Source: Cryphonectria parasitica EP155
Lineage: Eukaryota > Ascomycota > Sordariomycetes > Diaporthales > Cryphonectriaceae
Direction of reading: 5' to 3'
DNA length: 64,000 nucleotides
Assembly: GCF_011745365.1 (NCBI RefSeq)
Contig: NW_024468914.1
Location: forward strand, 3,746,228 to 3,810,227
The notes beneath the pieces are model-generated. The model was not told where the DNA came from and made no database searches. It saw only the letters and a list, made by a program, of their open reading frames with translations. Within the stretch, counting starts at the first letter, position 1. Each line of letters begins with the position of its first letter. The translations under genes and the position numbers were made by a program. This document shows positions 1-11,558 of the stretch, piece by piece.

Positions 1-3000
1 CAAATGTTCCTATCCGAAGGGGAATTGTAGGCGCCACTCCCATATAAATACTATTTACTCACGTCTCGACAATACTTCAAAAGCACCTCCTAACAGTCCA
101 TTTGGCATCTCGTCATGGAGGCGAGGCTAAGTCAGAGCATGCACCTTGCCCAAGGATGTTGACGATCAAACCTAGGGCTATTGAATATTGCTCCAATGTC
201 GTCTGCGCAGGCGTTTCACCTGCCGAAAGGCTCTCCTTGTACGAGAAACAAGGAAGCAATACGCGTTCATCCCAAGAACCTGCGGGTTGAGCCGGTAACC
301 TGATGATTGAACCAATTGGCAGATCTGTCAATCATCTGGTTTCTGATGATCGCAACAATGTTTCTTTTCAGCGGCGAAGTTGAAGCCTTTTACTCATGCA
401 GCAGTCTGTAGAGGTCTTGTTAATCTCTTTGTCGCGCCAAGCAAGTATTGTGAGATTCTCCGTGTTGCATGAAGCGAGCAAGGCTTCAGGGGCTCAAACG
501 TCTCTGGCGTTAGTGGACGACCCCCTGAGGGGCCCAGCAAAGTCGTTGACTTAACCGCCAGAGCCTAGCTCGCCCCACTGGCTTGCTTTGAGATCCATTT
601 GCGCTTATTTACGCTCATTTAAGCTTGTTTTGCTAGTTGCAAATTTCCTTCATGCCCTGGAGCCCTAGCATATGTCTCGGTCCCATGATTATTAGGCACT
701 GCGCATGAGTCTAAGGAGTATTGGCATGTAAAGCTTTGAGAGTTTAAACCTTTATACCTTGGAAATCTCTTACAAGCAAAAGAGAACAAATAAGAAGAGA
801 AGACCGAGAGAGTGTGGCGTGTACTGAGGCAATTATTTAATTCGTAGCTTTTCTGCTGTTGGGATGGCACAAATCAGCCCTTGCAAGCCATAAGTTTCGA
901 GTCTGGGTTTTTACCTATTCAAACCGAGTTTATTAATCCCTTTAAGCAATAATGCGTTTGCTTATGCATCATGAGTCTTTCGACATCGGCGGCGAGCACT
1001 CAGCCACGGACTGTCCTCAGTCGGGATGAGGTGAAATCATACGGCGGTGGTTGTGCATAGGATCACAGTCATCATTCAACAAGTCTGTTGCTATGAGACT
1101 AAAGCACTCCTTATTCCCATCCAGTAAAGCGTTACAATCTATTGTGAATGGTTCTGTCCGGGTCTAGGACATTTATATAGTTAAGGTAGATACTGTGTCA
1201 GTCGTGCAAGCTGTATATAAGCTCTTATCCTTCATCGAGCACTTCATTTATAAAGAGATCAGCCGCAATAATCATGCCTGTATCACTTCAGAATCTAAAG
1301 CAAACAGTCGACGATCAGCAGGGGTTTCTGCCATTGCAGGCTTCAAATTAGTCTTTGGTCCACTCACCGGACAGCAGAGTCTTCAAAAACGATCTCGTCA
1401 ACAGTGCTTTGAATTCCACAGAGTCGTGCCCTCTTGATTCTGTTGAGCACTGCAATTTCTACAATGATCCTCTCTTCACCTTGAACTTTGCGATGTATTT
1501 CTAGATGTTGAGTGACCTGTGACATCGGCTGAGAGACTCATTTCGAGTTCTATTCGGGCAAGATCCACGGCCACTCGTACTTTAGATGCCCATGCTTATT
1601 AATGTAACGCCCCTAAATATATGTGTAAATGACAAAACTCCTGACAATCAACAACGCCATGTTGAGATGCTGTTGCCCCGTCGATGAAGCACTTTGTATT
1701 CGAGTATGCAAGGCTCTCTGTCATCGTCTAGTAGATTGCTTTTCGGTCCGAACAAAACTTGCCCAACGCCTTCAACTTGAACCAGTGACCACCGCTGGAC
1801 CGTTCTCATTCTGGATGTCTTACACCGAAAACCTGATGAACACCGGAATTCCGGCTCCAGCGCCTCACGATATACCACTTTAAATCCACGTGATTTCAAG
1901 ATCGTTGCAGTACTGCTCGTGTCGTTCATCGTTACCCGAGTCCAGCAAAAATGACGAGTCATCATTCGTATACTGGGACTGGTAATGGGGCACTGTGGCG
2001 ACCCCGTGGTCATCTATCTGCCAAGGTCGTGTGGGTCCGTTGGTGACTTGAGGGTGTGCAGAAGAAGCTGAGTGACCAGCTCGGCACACAGTACGTCTAT
2101 TGATAATGCTGATCAGGATCGTCAGGGTTCTTCTCAGGCAAGTCGTCCACATAAAAGCTGGAGCAATCGAATCATGATCACCGGAAACTAAACCAAAAAT
2201 AGGTCTTTTTAAAACAATAAAGGAGAACGAACACACAAGGGGAGTAGACGAGAACTTCATTTCTGGCTGGCGTTTCGTATACGACCAAATAAGAGGAGAG
2301 CAAAACAGAGTATATATGAAGGAGATTTGTCGTGATACACGTACTGAGCCGTATATACTTGAAGTGCCAGACGAGGTCTACGGGTGCTTGCATAAACAGG
2401 CTTGCTTCCGCACGGGATAATCTTGGACGAATAGGCGAGAGTCGCGAGGCGCACTAGGTTTCGAAACGACTTGGCCATCAGAGAGTCGCACAGCATGGAT
2501 CAGACGCGGTCAAGCTTCAAAATGATGGGCGTCCGGGCTGTGAAGTTTGGACACCGTGTATTTTAAAAAGAGACTCGGGGATGTGTGCCTGTTCATGGAA
2601 TCAAGGTTACATCATGATAGTCACCTGGATACCAGGCGGTATCGGATGCATACTGCGCGTCAGACTGCAGGGGAAAAGGTCATGAGACCTATGAACGACG
2701 GTAGGGGATGGGCAGTCAGGAAGGCTAGAGGAAGGTACATCGTCTGAGCGCTCCCTCACTCAGAGATAACCACTTGAAGTTCGTCTATTGTGAACGTTGC
2801 TTTGCACTCATCTTCTTATCTTTGCTTGCTTCTGACAATATTCACTGCACTGAACGAGACTTGGCTGGATATCAACAAAGAGAAGAGCGCTTGAGAGGTT
2901 TATGCAAATCTGTCGCCCGCATCAGTCATACCTTGAAATTATGCTGAGTGGTGCTCAACCGAGACATGGCTGTTCACTCGCTCCGGAGATCCTTGAACAG

Positions 3001-4227
3001 CATGAGCGGGTCGTAGCCGCCATGGATCAGCGGCTTGGAAGGGAACATAGATAGATGTCATGCCGATCATGACGGATAACCTGTGGGGTGAACTCTGGGC
3101 GGTGGTGATGGCAAGGTCGGGTCTGGAGGCTTCAAGAGAGGCGTCCACCACCTGAGCGGTCGACACCCACAGGTGCAACCCTTGGCTGGGCTTGGAACCA
3201 TTCAGAGGGGTACATACTATATGTATAGTAGTACATCAATACCTCTCTTCCCCGCGGGTTCAGGCTCAGCTCGCCTTATGAGGAATAAGGTGGGCTAGTA
3301 TGGTGATCCAAGCAACCTGGTCATGAGGCTGTAGTGTTGACGTCGATGACACGAGATATCCTCTTCACTAGATCCTTTCCCCAATATGGTTGGAATGGTG
3401 AGTTCTCACTCGTCGCAGTTGGGAGAGACTATGAACAATGTCCAGGGGAAAAAAAGTGGGAGGCAAAGAGACGGGGCATGCTCGTGAACGTGAGGCCTAG
3501 AGAGGTCACCACTTTGCCTCAAGTCCTCGGTCAAGTAGAAATATACAAGTATGGCAGCTGGTTACGTATGAAGATTCAAAGGAAGAAAAAGTGGGGCACA
3601 TAACCGGTCTGATAAGTCTACGACGCGATGTACATGGTCTAGAAGGGGGAGTTTGTGGCTTTGTTGACGCCGATCGTAGCGGATGATAGGCTCGGAGACG
3701 CGATTAGCGAGGTGGCGTGAAAACAACCCATAGCCTGACCTGGACTTGATTGTACAATAAGTTGACGAGGCGCGGGTCGGGCAGAGGCATCTACTACATG
3801 TCGCAAGTATGATCGAATCAGTGCGCAGACAGACGTGCTGCAAGTGACAGGGGAGACCCATACGAGGGCGCAGTGACGGCTTATACTCAGAACGGAAGCC
3901 TGGCTTAGCCACGGGCCAACAAGAAGTGCAGAAAGCCGCCACCGTCACTATCCTGCTATGTGTATAGTACGTTAGAGATGAAGGTGACGAAGGGATGGCA
4001 CCGTTCCATCTGAGCATACAAGGAGGTTGAGCTGCTTTCGACGTGCCACAACGCTCTGATGCCACCAGAGAGTGTGCAGGGTGATACGGAAGACACCTGG
4101 TCCGCACAGGTGGCGACAAAGTGACGACGATGAGCCCCTGGCTCCCTCTCTACATAATTAGTACACCATGAGGAAAGCGACTAGATGATAACCACAATCA
4201 TATGAAGACGGGTTTTCCTCATCCGAA

Positions 4228-4251
4228 AGAGAGAGAGAGAGAGAGAGAGAA
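4228..4251. repeat. (GA)n microsatellite
   Basis: Uninterrupted GA dinucleotide run of about 24 nt, with A/G-rich flanks. Confidence 0.9.
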
Positions 4252-4900
4252 AAGAAGACCAGGGCTACCTGAAGGTACAAAGGCAGTTCGAGTCTGGAGA
4301 AGGTGGTGTGAATGAGAGAGTGGATTCTCTTTTTGGGTGGAAGGATGGATTGTGTGACCTGAGTGGACCAGAAGGAGAAGAGGACGACGATCATCTACAA
4401 GGAATAATGACAGGGTGGCAGACGGGAGGATGAGGGTCCAGAATGTTCAATGGAGGGGTGTGCTCAGCTTGTTTACTTTCCTTGACTTTTGTTCTTCTTT
4501 TCCTGCTAGCGACGAGTGGCCGCCAGATGGGGTGTGTGGCATTCTTGTCTTGGATAGGTGGTGTGCATGAGGGAGAGTGCATAGGGGTGTGCTTGGAGGC
4601 TGACCTGACAAAACACAACCCCGAGCGATCCAGCTCGCCTCTGGACATCCCACCTCCACCCACCCACACCTTGTCTGCATCCAGGGTTCCAGACTCAAGC
4701 GGTCATGACCTGATCGGCCACACAGGGTATAGCGGGGATGATCTGGTGATCAGCACAGTGATCTTGTCGATGCCGAAAGGAGGTGCATGAAATATCCGGG
4801 CCCAAAAAAACGTGAGCCAACAACGGTACGGCGCTGAGAAATACATGCTTTAGCGAAGCAACATTAGTCTTGGGGCCTAACAGCCCTCTCCATCTTCATA

Positions 4901-4947
4901 CTCTCGCTCTCTCTCCCTCCCTCCCTCCCCCCCTCTCTCTCTCTTTC
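4901..4947. repeat. CT-rich tract
   Basis: Imperfect CT/CCCT run on the plus strand ending in a C7 stretch followed by alternating CT. No coding signal is seen nearby. Confidence 0.8.
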
Positions 4948-6798
4948 TGTGGATTATTGTTACTATGGGCATGATAATATGTATAAAGTCCAAAAGGTTG
5001 AAGTTCTCAACCCAACTGACGACGGACGGGAGAGGCTGCAAGAAGGGCGGATACCAATCAGGCCGGCCCGTTATCTTGATGGGTGTGCAGCATGCACGGA
5101 AGTACTCCGGTACGGTAGAGTATAAGTCTCCGCCATGCGCACGCTCTAAGGACAAATTAGCCCCTTGACATCACCCCCCATTTGTCGATGTAACCCCAAC
5201 GGTCTCTCTCTCCTCTGCGAGAAGTGTGTGCAGGGTATAAGTTGTGATGATCTCCGCTCCAACAGGGCCCCCGGAATGCGGAGCGATGTTGCTCTGTGGG
5301 CTGCGGGTAGAGGCGCTTCAGTGTCCAGTCAGGAGGCCCCTTTTGTCTTGAATGTGTCATTGCCGAAAAAGAAAAGATCCATGATCTCAAAAGTAGATAA
5401 ATGGAAGGAAAAAAGGAAGACATCCCACCCCAGAAAACCAACCTTGAGCAGCACGGGAAGAGGGGCGGTGGTACAGAAATACCGTCAGCATTCCAGCGTG
5501 GGACTGTAGTTTTGTACAAACGCGCAAGCCGCGACTAATATAAGGCCTCATGGGGCCTCAGGCTTGAGGCTAGAGAGAGAGAGTGATGTCGTCGCACGGA
5601 CGGCTCGCATCGACTGCACTGGCTTTAAAGTTGGCAGCGGATCTCTGTAGTACCATCAAGTCCCTGCCATGGTACATAGGAGTACCCCTTAGTCACTGTA
5701 AGCGTGGCAGCCCACCCCGGAACAGCACCTCCAGCGCCACGAGCCGTTTCCTATCCCTTCTTTTCTTCTTCTCTCTTTCTTTTTTCTTTTTTTGCCCTCC
5801 TTCCCCCCATCCCAGTTCCATTGCTGCTACAGTAATATGTAGTAGTACCGCGCTGCTGACCAAGTTCTTTCTGCATAGTACTATGTAAACCTATGCAACC
5901 ATGGGTAGTTATGCATGTCTTGCTGCCCGCAAGATTCGCGAGGACGAGGGCGGGATGATAACGATCAAGGCCAACAAGCGAGGTCTCACACTCTGGGATC
6001 CGATTCGGAATATTTATTGCACCCGCTTGCAACATGAGCCATAGATTCCCGAGGTTGTGCAGGAGAACGGCTGGAACGGCGGCCACTTCGAGTGCTGCAG
6101 AGACGGGAGTGCCGCCGCGATAGGCGTAATAGTTAGTGGGATCGGTAGCGGAAAAGGTAGCGTGGTACAGAGATCACCTGGGCAAGGAGTAGTATGTCTC
6201 GAGACGGCCGTGAATAGATAGAGAGAGACCCTGTGGCGGGTCCAGACTTGATGACACGGCTTACACTGTGGCTGACAAGCCAAGTTGCTTATGGCACCTC
6301 CTATAGCCTATCAAGGGAAGAAACAAGAGCCATGGGACGATTCCTTCTATGTCTTCTTCTTTTCTTTCTTTTCTTGTAAGAGATCCGATTGTCAGCGAGC
6401 ATGGGACTCTGCAATGCCCAGATCGGGGCAAATCGTGTGACGAGACAATCAGTTTCTCGGTCTGGTCAGGCTGGATTGTGGGCCATCGCCCACAAAGACG
6501 AGAGAGGGAGGAGGAGCGCGCGGCCCAGCCACCTTTACAGCTCGTGTAAGACAAGGCCCCATCACGGTCATGGCGTGCTGCTTTTGCTACACACACGGAT
6601 ACACAGGACGGCATCGACATTCCAGATATCGACACCAGACTCAGCAGCCACCACACCATCTCGGATCATCCTTCCCGTGACTGTAGCTCATGACCCCCCG
6701 CGGGCCCCTTTTGCTCTGCCACAGCAAGTCCCCCTTTTCCTCTTCGAGCCGGTATGAGGCAAATACCGGTAGTGGAGGGCAGCCAGAATAAGGAGAAG

Positions 6799-6811
6799 GG
6801 GGGGGGGGGGA
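6799..6811. repeat. G homopolymer
   Basis: Run of about 12 consecutive G on the plus strand, a likely length-polymorphic or error-prone site. Confidence 0.8.
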
Positions 6812-6926
6812 GGGTTGCGGTGATTAGCGAAAAGCACTGCCTGAAGTCTTCTTCACACTGGACTGTTCCTCGACGCTCACTGGTCCAGTGACCCTGGAGC
6901 GTGCCCTACTTCTCCCTGAGCAGGTG

Positions 6927-7222
6927 GTGTGTATGTATGTATGCATGCATGTATGTATGTAGGTAGGTAGGTAGGTAGCTAGGTAAGCAGTTATGGGTGT
7001 GGGAGTGAGTGCGTGTGTGGGTGTGTGAGTGTGTGAGAGTATGTGTGAGTGTGTATGTGGCGCGTGTGAATGGTGTGTCTGCGTGTGGGAATGACCCATA
7101 CATTTTACCTTGTAGTTCCTTGGAGGAAGTAAGGTTCCGGACCGGAAACCATCTCGGATCCGGATTTGAGGCCGCCACGTTTCTGTGTGTGTGTCTCTCT
7201 TTCTGTGTGTGTGTGTGCTTGT
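6927..7222. repeat. Compound GT / GTAT / GTAG microsatellite cluster
   Basis: A run of GTAT then GTAG tetranucleotides (about 6,929-6,987) leads into imperfect GTGTGA/GTGTGT repeats to about 7,085. Two further GT runs lie at about 7,182-7,220. On the minus strand these read as His/Thr-rich open frames that are not credible proteins. Confidence 0.85.
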
Positions 7223-10200
7223 AAGCGAAGACAGCTTGTGCGTTCTGTCTGTCTCCCAAGGTAGCATAGTACGTATGACCTCGAAGACCCCATTTCTGCA
7301 TCTGATCGTCTGCACCCACAACGACGCATTCCCGCATGACATACATGGTACATAGCAGCAGCCAGAGAACCGAACAATCTTGCCTAGAAGGGTACTATGT
7401 ATGGCGGGTGTGTCCAGCCGAGTGGGTACGGTACCGACCCTGTGTGTCTCGGGGCTGCGGTTGGTTTTGCGAGCATGCGCCGACTTGACAATGCAACGGT
7501 AAGCACCCTGTTGAGTTGGAGGGCAGCATGCAGCCTGCGGTCTCACTGCCCTTGGGGGCAACCCGAGGTTTTTAACCTGCGCCGAGAGGTCGATCCTAAG
7601 TACGGGCTCTTTTTGTCCGAGGACATATGCCGAGAGAACGATGTGCCCCCGGTCGAGTCCTGCATCAAGACCACTTGCGTGAAAACGGGACGTGTAACTG
7701 GCTGGGGCGAAAAACAAATTCTATTCTGCCTGGTCGCGTCTCATCTTCGTTTCGATCAGGCCATAGATTGAACCTGCATGGCATCTCTGGTTCCGAAGGC
7801 AGCTATTGCTTCCCCACCCCCTCCCCCAAATTTATGGTCGTTGACCTGGATTGCAGAACCAGGACCATGTAATACAGTGATAGACCATGCAGCGCTCCTG
7901 ATAGGGCAATGGTCGTGATGAAGATCGCAGCACTTAGCTGGAGAGCAAATGTCCAAGCTCATATCAAGAACCCCTCCTCCACACCCGCCGGTAGAACAAC
8001 CGGCCGAACCTCGGGAGTGGCCCCTAGAGGGACCGGGCCTGTGCAGCTGGGTCGAAGATGCAGCTCTTGTTTCCCCGTCGTGGTGGAGGGACCCAGGACG
8101 GATTTCTCTCCAATACATGTTCTAAATACTGCACCAGTCTCGGCTGGTGATTCATCAAGGGCGCCCTACACCTGAGCAAATACAGCTCAGGGCTTGCTGG
8201 CCATGGAAAAAAAAACACACACGCACTCTGACAACCGATGATCCTGCATTTGGTTCTGGTTGAAGTGTAAAATTTTATGAACAGCACAAGCATGTCTCTC
8301 GTGCTTCTGGCAGATTCACACGAAATCGTTCACCGCTTGCGCGGGGTACCGTCGATAATGGCATCATCAACCTGCTATACTTAATCTAGCGGGTCTTTGA
8401 GATTGAGGAATGGACTGGGTTCAGGGTCACTGAGGCGTAAGCCCTCACGTTGAGCCATTGCAGGCGGGCCCGACCCCATCCAGGTCCACCACGCCCAACG
8501 GGGGCTTGGCCTCGTGGAGACGAGGGGTCCATTTGGCAACTGTTAGTTTCTGGCTGGTTGGCTGGGTAGCTGACTGCTCAGATGTCGCCGCCTCGTCGAG
8601 CCTTCACAAGGCTTGCTAAGGGGAATGCGCGTGCAGGTAGCTTGTGATTTGTTATTCGAAGGCATGTTGTGTAAGTCCTACGGATGTGACGAATGGCCAC
8701 GCGTCAATATTGTTTTTTTTTTTGTCTTTATTATTCCTCACAAATTGACAATGGGTTCGAAGAGGCTGTGTAGGACTCCCGAGGTCACTTGGTACGAACC
8801 GAGAAAAAAAGAAAGAAAAGAAGAGAAGAGGGAAAAAAAAAGGAAAGAAGATAATGGTTCCAATTAAACCAGCCATCCAACTTTCTGCCTACAATCACTG
8901 CCACAACTTCCAAGCGTCCAGCGGGCATGTCTCGACACCCTCCCCAGGTACGAGAGAGTTTACGATCACGACCCACACCTTTCCTTTTCCTCTTCTTCAG
9001 ACCTGACGACCATATCTGCGGTGTCTTCTCACTGTATTGTACTGTACTGTACTTCTGTACTCGACAGGCCACACGTTGTGACCGCAGGCCAGAGTCATCA
9101 GCCGCCCGGGAGAGACACCATCGACAAGCCACGAGACACTTGCCATCCGAGACCCCCACATGCGTCCCCATGCTAGGTTGTCCCCCATGTTAGATTGGTC
9201 CCCATGTATCTATGTGTGCTTTTGATGTACCTCATCTCACACTGACAGCCAGGAACCCCCAGGTTTCGTGTTTCTTACACAAGTAACATGTATAAGTAAG
9301 TATCGCCGGGGGCTGTCACGCCGTCGAGTCAAGCGCATGTCGTCTGCCCGAGTGTAATATTTTGGCAACACTGCCTCGTTACTGTTGTGTGCTGAGCTTA
9401 ATTATGCCTGCCGCGATCGTGTGGCTTGTTGAAAGAAGAGGGAATGAGATGTAGGATGATGAATGGAGGAACAGCAACGGCCCCCTCCACCCCTGGCCCC
9501 CCTTCTCGTCGCCCCACGTCTCTCCAGGCGCACGAGTTGGAGCTGGGCAGCAATACATTGCATGCTGCTATGCTCAAGGCAGACTCGTCCTCAGCCTCTC
9601 CCCTGTGGAAACAAGGCAAAAGGTAAAACAGGCGATGAGTCGGCTGGAGAGGATGGAAGAAAAAGAGAAAAAAAAGGGAAGAACTAAGGAAAAAGAAGAG
9701 AGGACATGTCTGGTACTTTAGGTACATGGACAATGTGATTAATTGCTGCCCAGCGTCCTCCCCCTCCTGCTTGAGTAACATCGAGTAACATCGAGTTCCA
9801 AGGTCCCCTTTCTCTATTGCCCCCCCCCCCCCTTCTGTCCCTCCTCTTGTTAATGCCATCCCATACCAATGCGGTACCTAAATACATACATGCGTGATTG
9901 GGCCCCCCTCTAAAGCCTCCCATCTCTCACTCTTCTCTCACTCTTTCACTCTCTCTGTTTCTCTTCCTTCTTCGATTGGTCAGAGATGGGAACTGCGCTC
10001 CCTGGTCTGGTCTACGAAGTATCCGCGTTTTACCGCACGTGCCATAGTAGCAATAATAAGACTGACTGGTTGCCTACTCGCCTGCTTGCCCACCACATTT
10101 ATATCTATATTCCACTTACACTTCTTTTTTGATATCTTCTCCATTCACCGCTTCCCTCCCTCTCCTCTTTCTGCTGCTCCTCTGCCTCCTTGTGCAGCGG

Positions 10201-11558
10201 CTTAGACACTCTCACACTCCTCATGTTTCTTTGCCCTCTCGAACCTGACCTGATCGGTAGTCGGATCTCAGACTCAAGCAAGTCTCGCCTCGTCCCGTCA
10301 CGCATACACAAGAAGGGGCCTCATTGGCAGGTTCTCGGCGGCAGCTGTGCATCCTCCAGCACACATACCTCTCCCTGAACCGTTCTGGACCCAAATCCAT
10401 CCTACTTTATCACACATCCTAGACACACGGACACTCACCCCACCCCTGCCGGATTCCTTAGTATCCACCGGGGCCGATCCAGCCTGTCGGCAACTTCCTG
10501 TTGCGTGGTCCGAGCACACAAAGCAGTGGGCATCATCCTGAAGGTGGAGAGAAGAGAAAGAGATCTAGATTGGCTTGACGTTGTTGAGACGAGAGGCAGT
10601 CGCAGGTCTCTCAAAGTCTCTCCGAAGTAGGGAGCGAAGAGAAATTGAAGGAACCCCCAAAACAACCAATCGTGTGGATCCAATCTACCGGACAAGACAC
10701 AACAGCATCATTTGCTCAGCAAGGAAGAGAAGAACAAGGCAGACACACGGATACCATTCTGGAGAACGCTTGAGATTGATCACTGCTTGACTCGAGTCCT
10801 CCTCCTCCTCCTTCTGCCGCAGCAGCAAGATCAGCACACCAACTCATTTGACAAAAGAAAAGAGACGGAAGTGGTAACTGAACAAAAACCAAAGAAAAAA
10901 AACAAAACAAAGGAAGAATAATAAAGACGAAAGGGAAGGGAACGAGGGACAGAAAACATTGAGGAAATAAACGACGGAAATACTCAACCCCACCCACCGA
11001 TAACGAAAACCCTCGGAGCGGTGCTTGCATTGCGTCGTCGACTTTCGGGCTTAATTTGAAGGCGAGGTTATCGTCGGATCTTACATTCTGCTGAGAATCG
11101 AGAATATTTTCTCTCTTGGTTGCCTTTGCCTACTTCTCCTCCTCTTCCTCCTCTTCATCCTCATTCATTTTCTTCTTCTTGTTGTTGCTTTCCTTCTTGC
11201 TGGGGTTGTAACTTCATTTTCATTCCTACCTTGTTTCAGCACCTTTCGAGAAATCCCGTCGTCAACGGCGGCTATCGCATTCAAAAGAGATTGGGGGGAG
11301 GATACCCCTTCCTACAGCAAGTTACAGGCCTTATCAGCAGCCTATCGACCCCTCATTTTGGCGCTCCTGCAATCCGATCCGCCTCACCGCCTAGCACACC
11401 CCAGGCCCTAGAGCCCTGCCGCCTCCCACCGACTTAGGGCCCTGCAGAGGGGAAATCATTAGCAGACCACCCCCCCTTCCCCCCTCCCTCCCCCCATAGG
11501 CCCCTCCAAAAGGCCTAAGGGGAGAGTGAGTGAGTGAGCGAGGATAGGACCCCCAACC

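Larger units (their letters stand above)
1..11558. other. Long intergenic region (gene desert)
   Basis: No convincing protein-coding gene is visible on either strand. Open frames up to about 300 codons exist but are low-complexity (His/Thr runs from CA/GT repeats, Ser/Pro/Leu from CT tracts), often open on both strands at once, and none shows a family motif or plausible splice pattern. The stretch holds GA, CT, GT and GTAG microsatellites and G or C homopolymers. From about 9,900 onward it becomes pyrimidine-rich, which would fit a long promoter and 5' leader of the CCCH gene starting at 11,559. A non-coding transcript cannot be excluded. Confidence 0.5.

Noticed and set aside
1648..2260. Overlapping minus-strand frames that could be a decayed gene
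   Set aside because: Two frames overlap but give no recognisable family and no splice solution.
3562..4119. Minus-strand ORF of 185 codons in the gene desert
   Set aside because: Cys/Arg/Ser-rich without motif; it looks like a chance open frame.
6824..7717. Long minus-strand ORF (about 297 codons) with His/Thr repeats
   Set aside because: The repeats come from GT/CA microsatellites, several frames are open at once, and no domain or splice pattern is seen.
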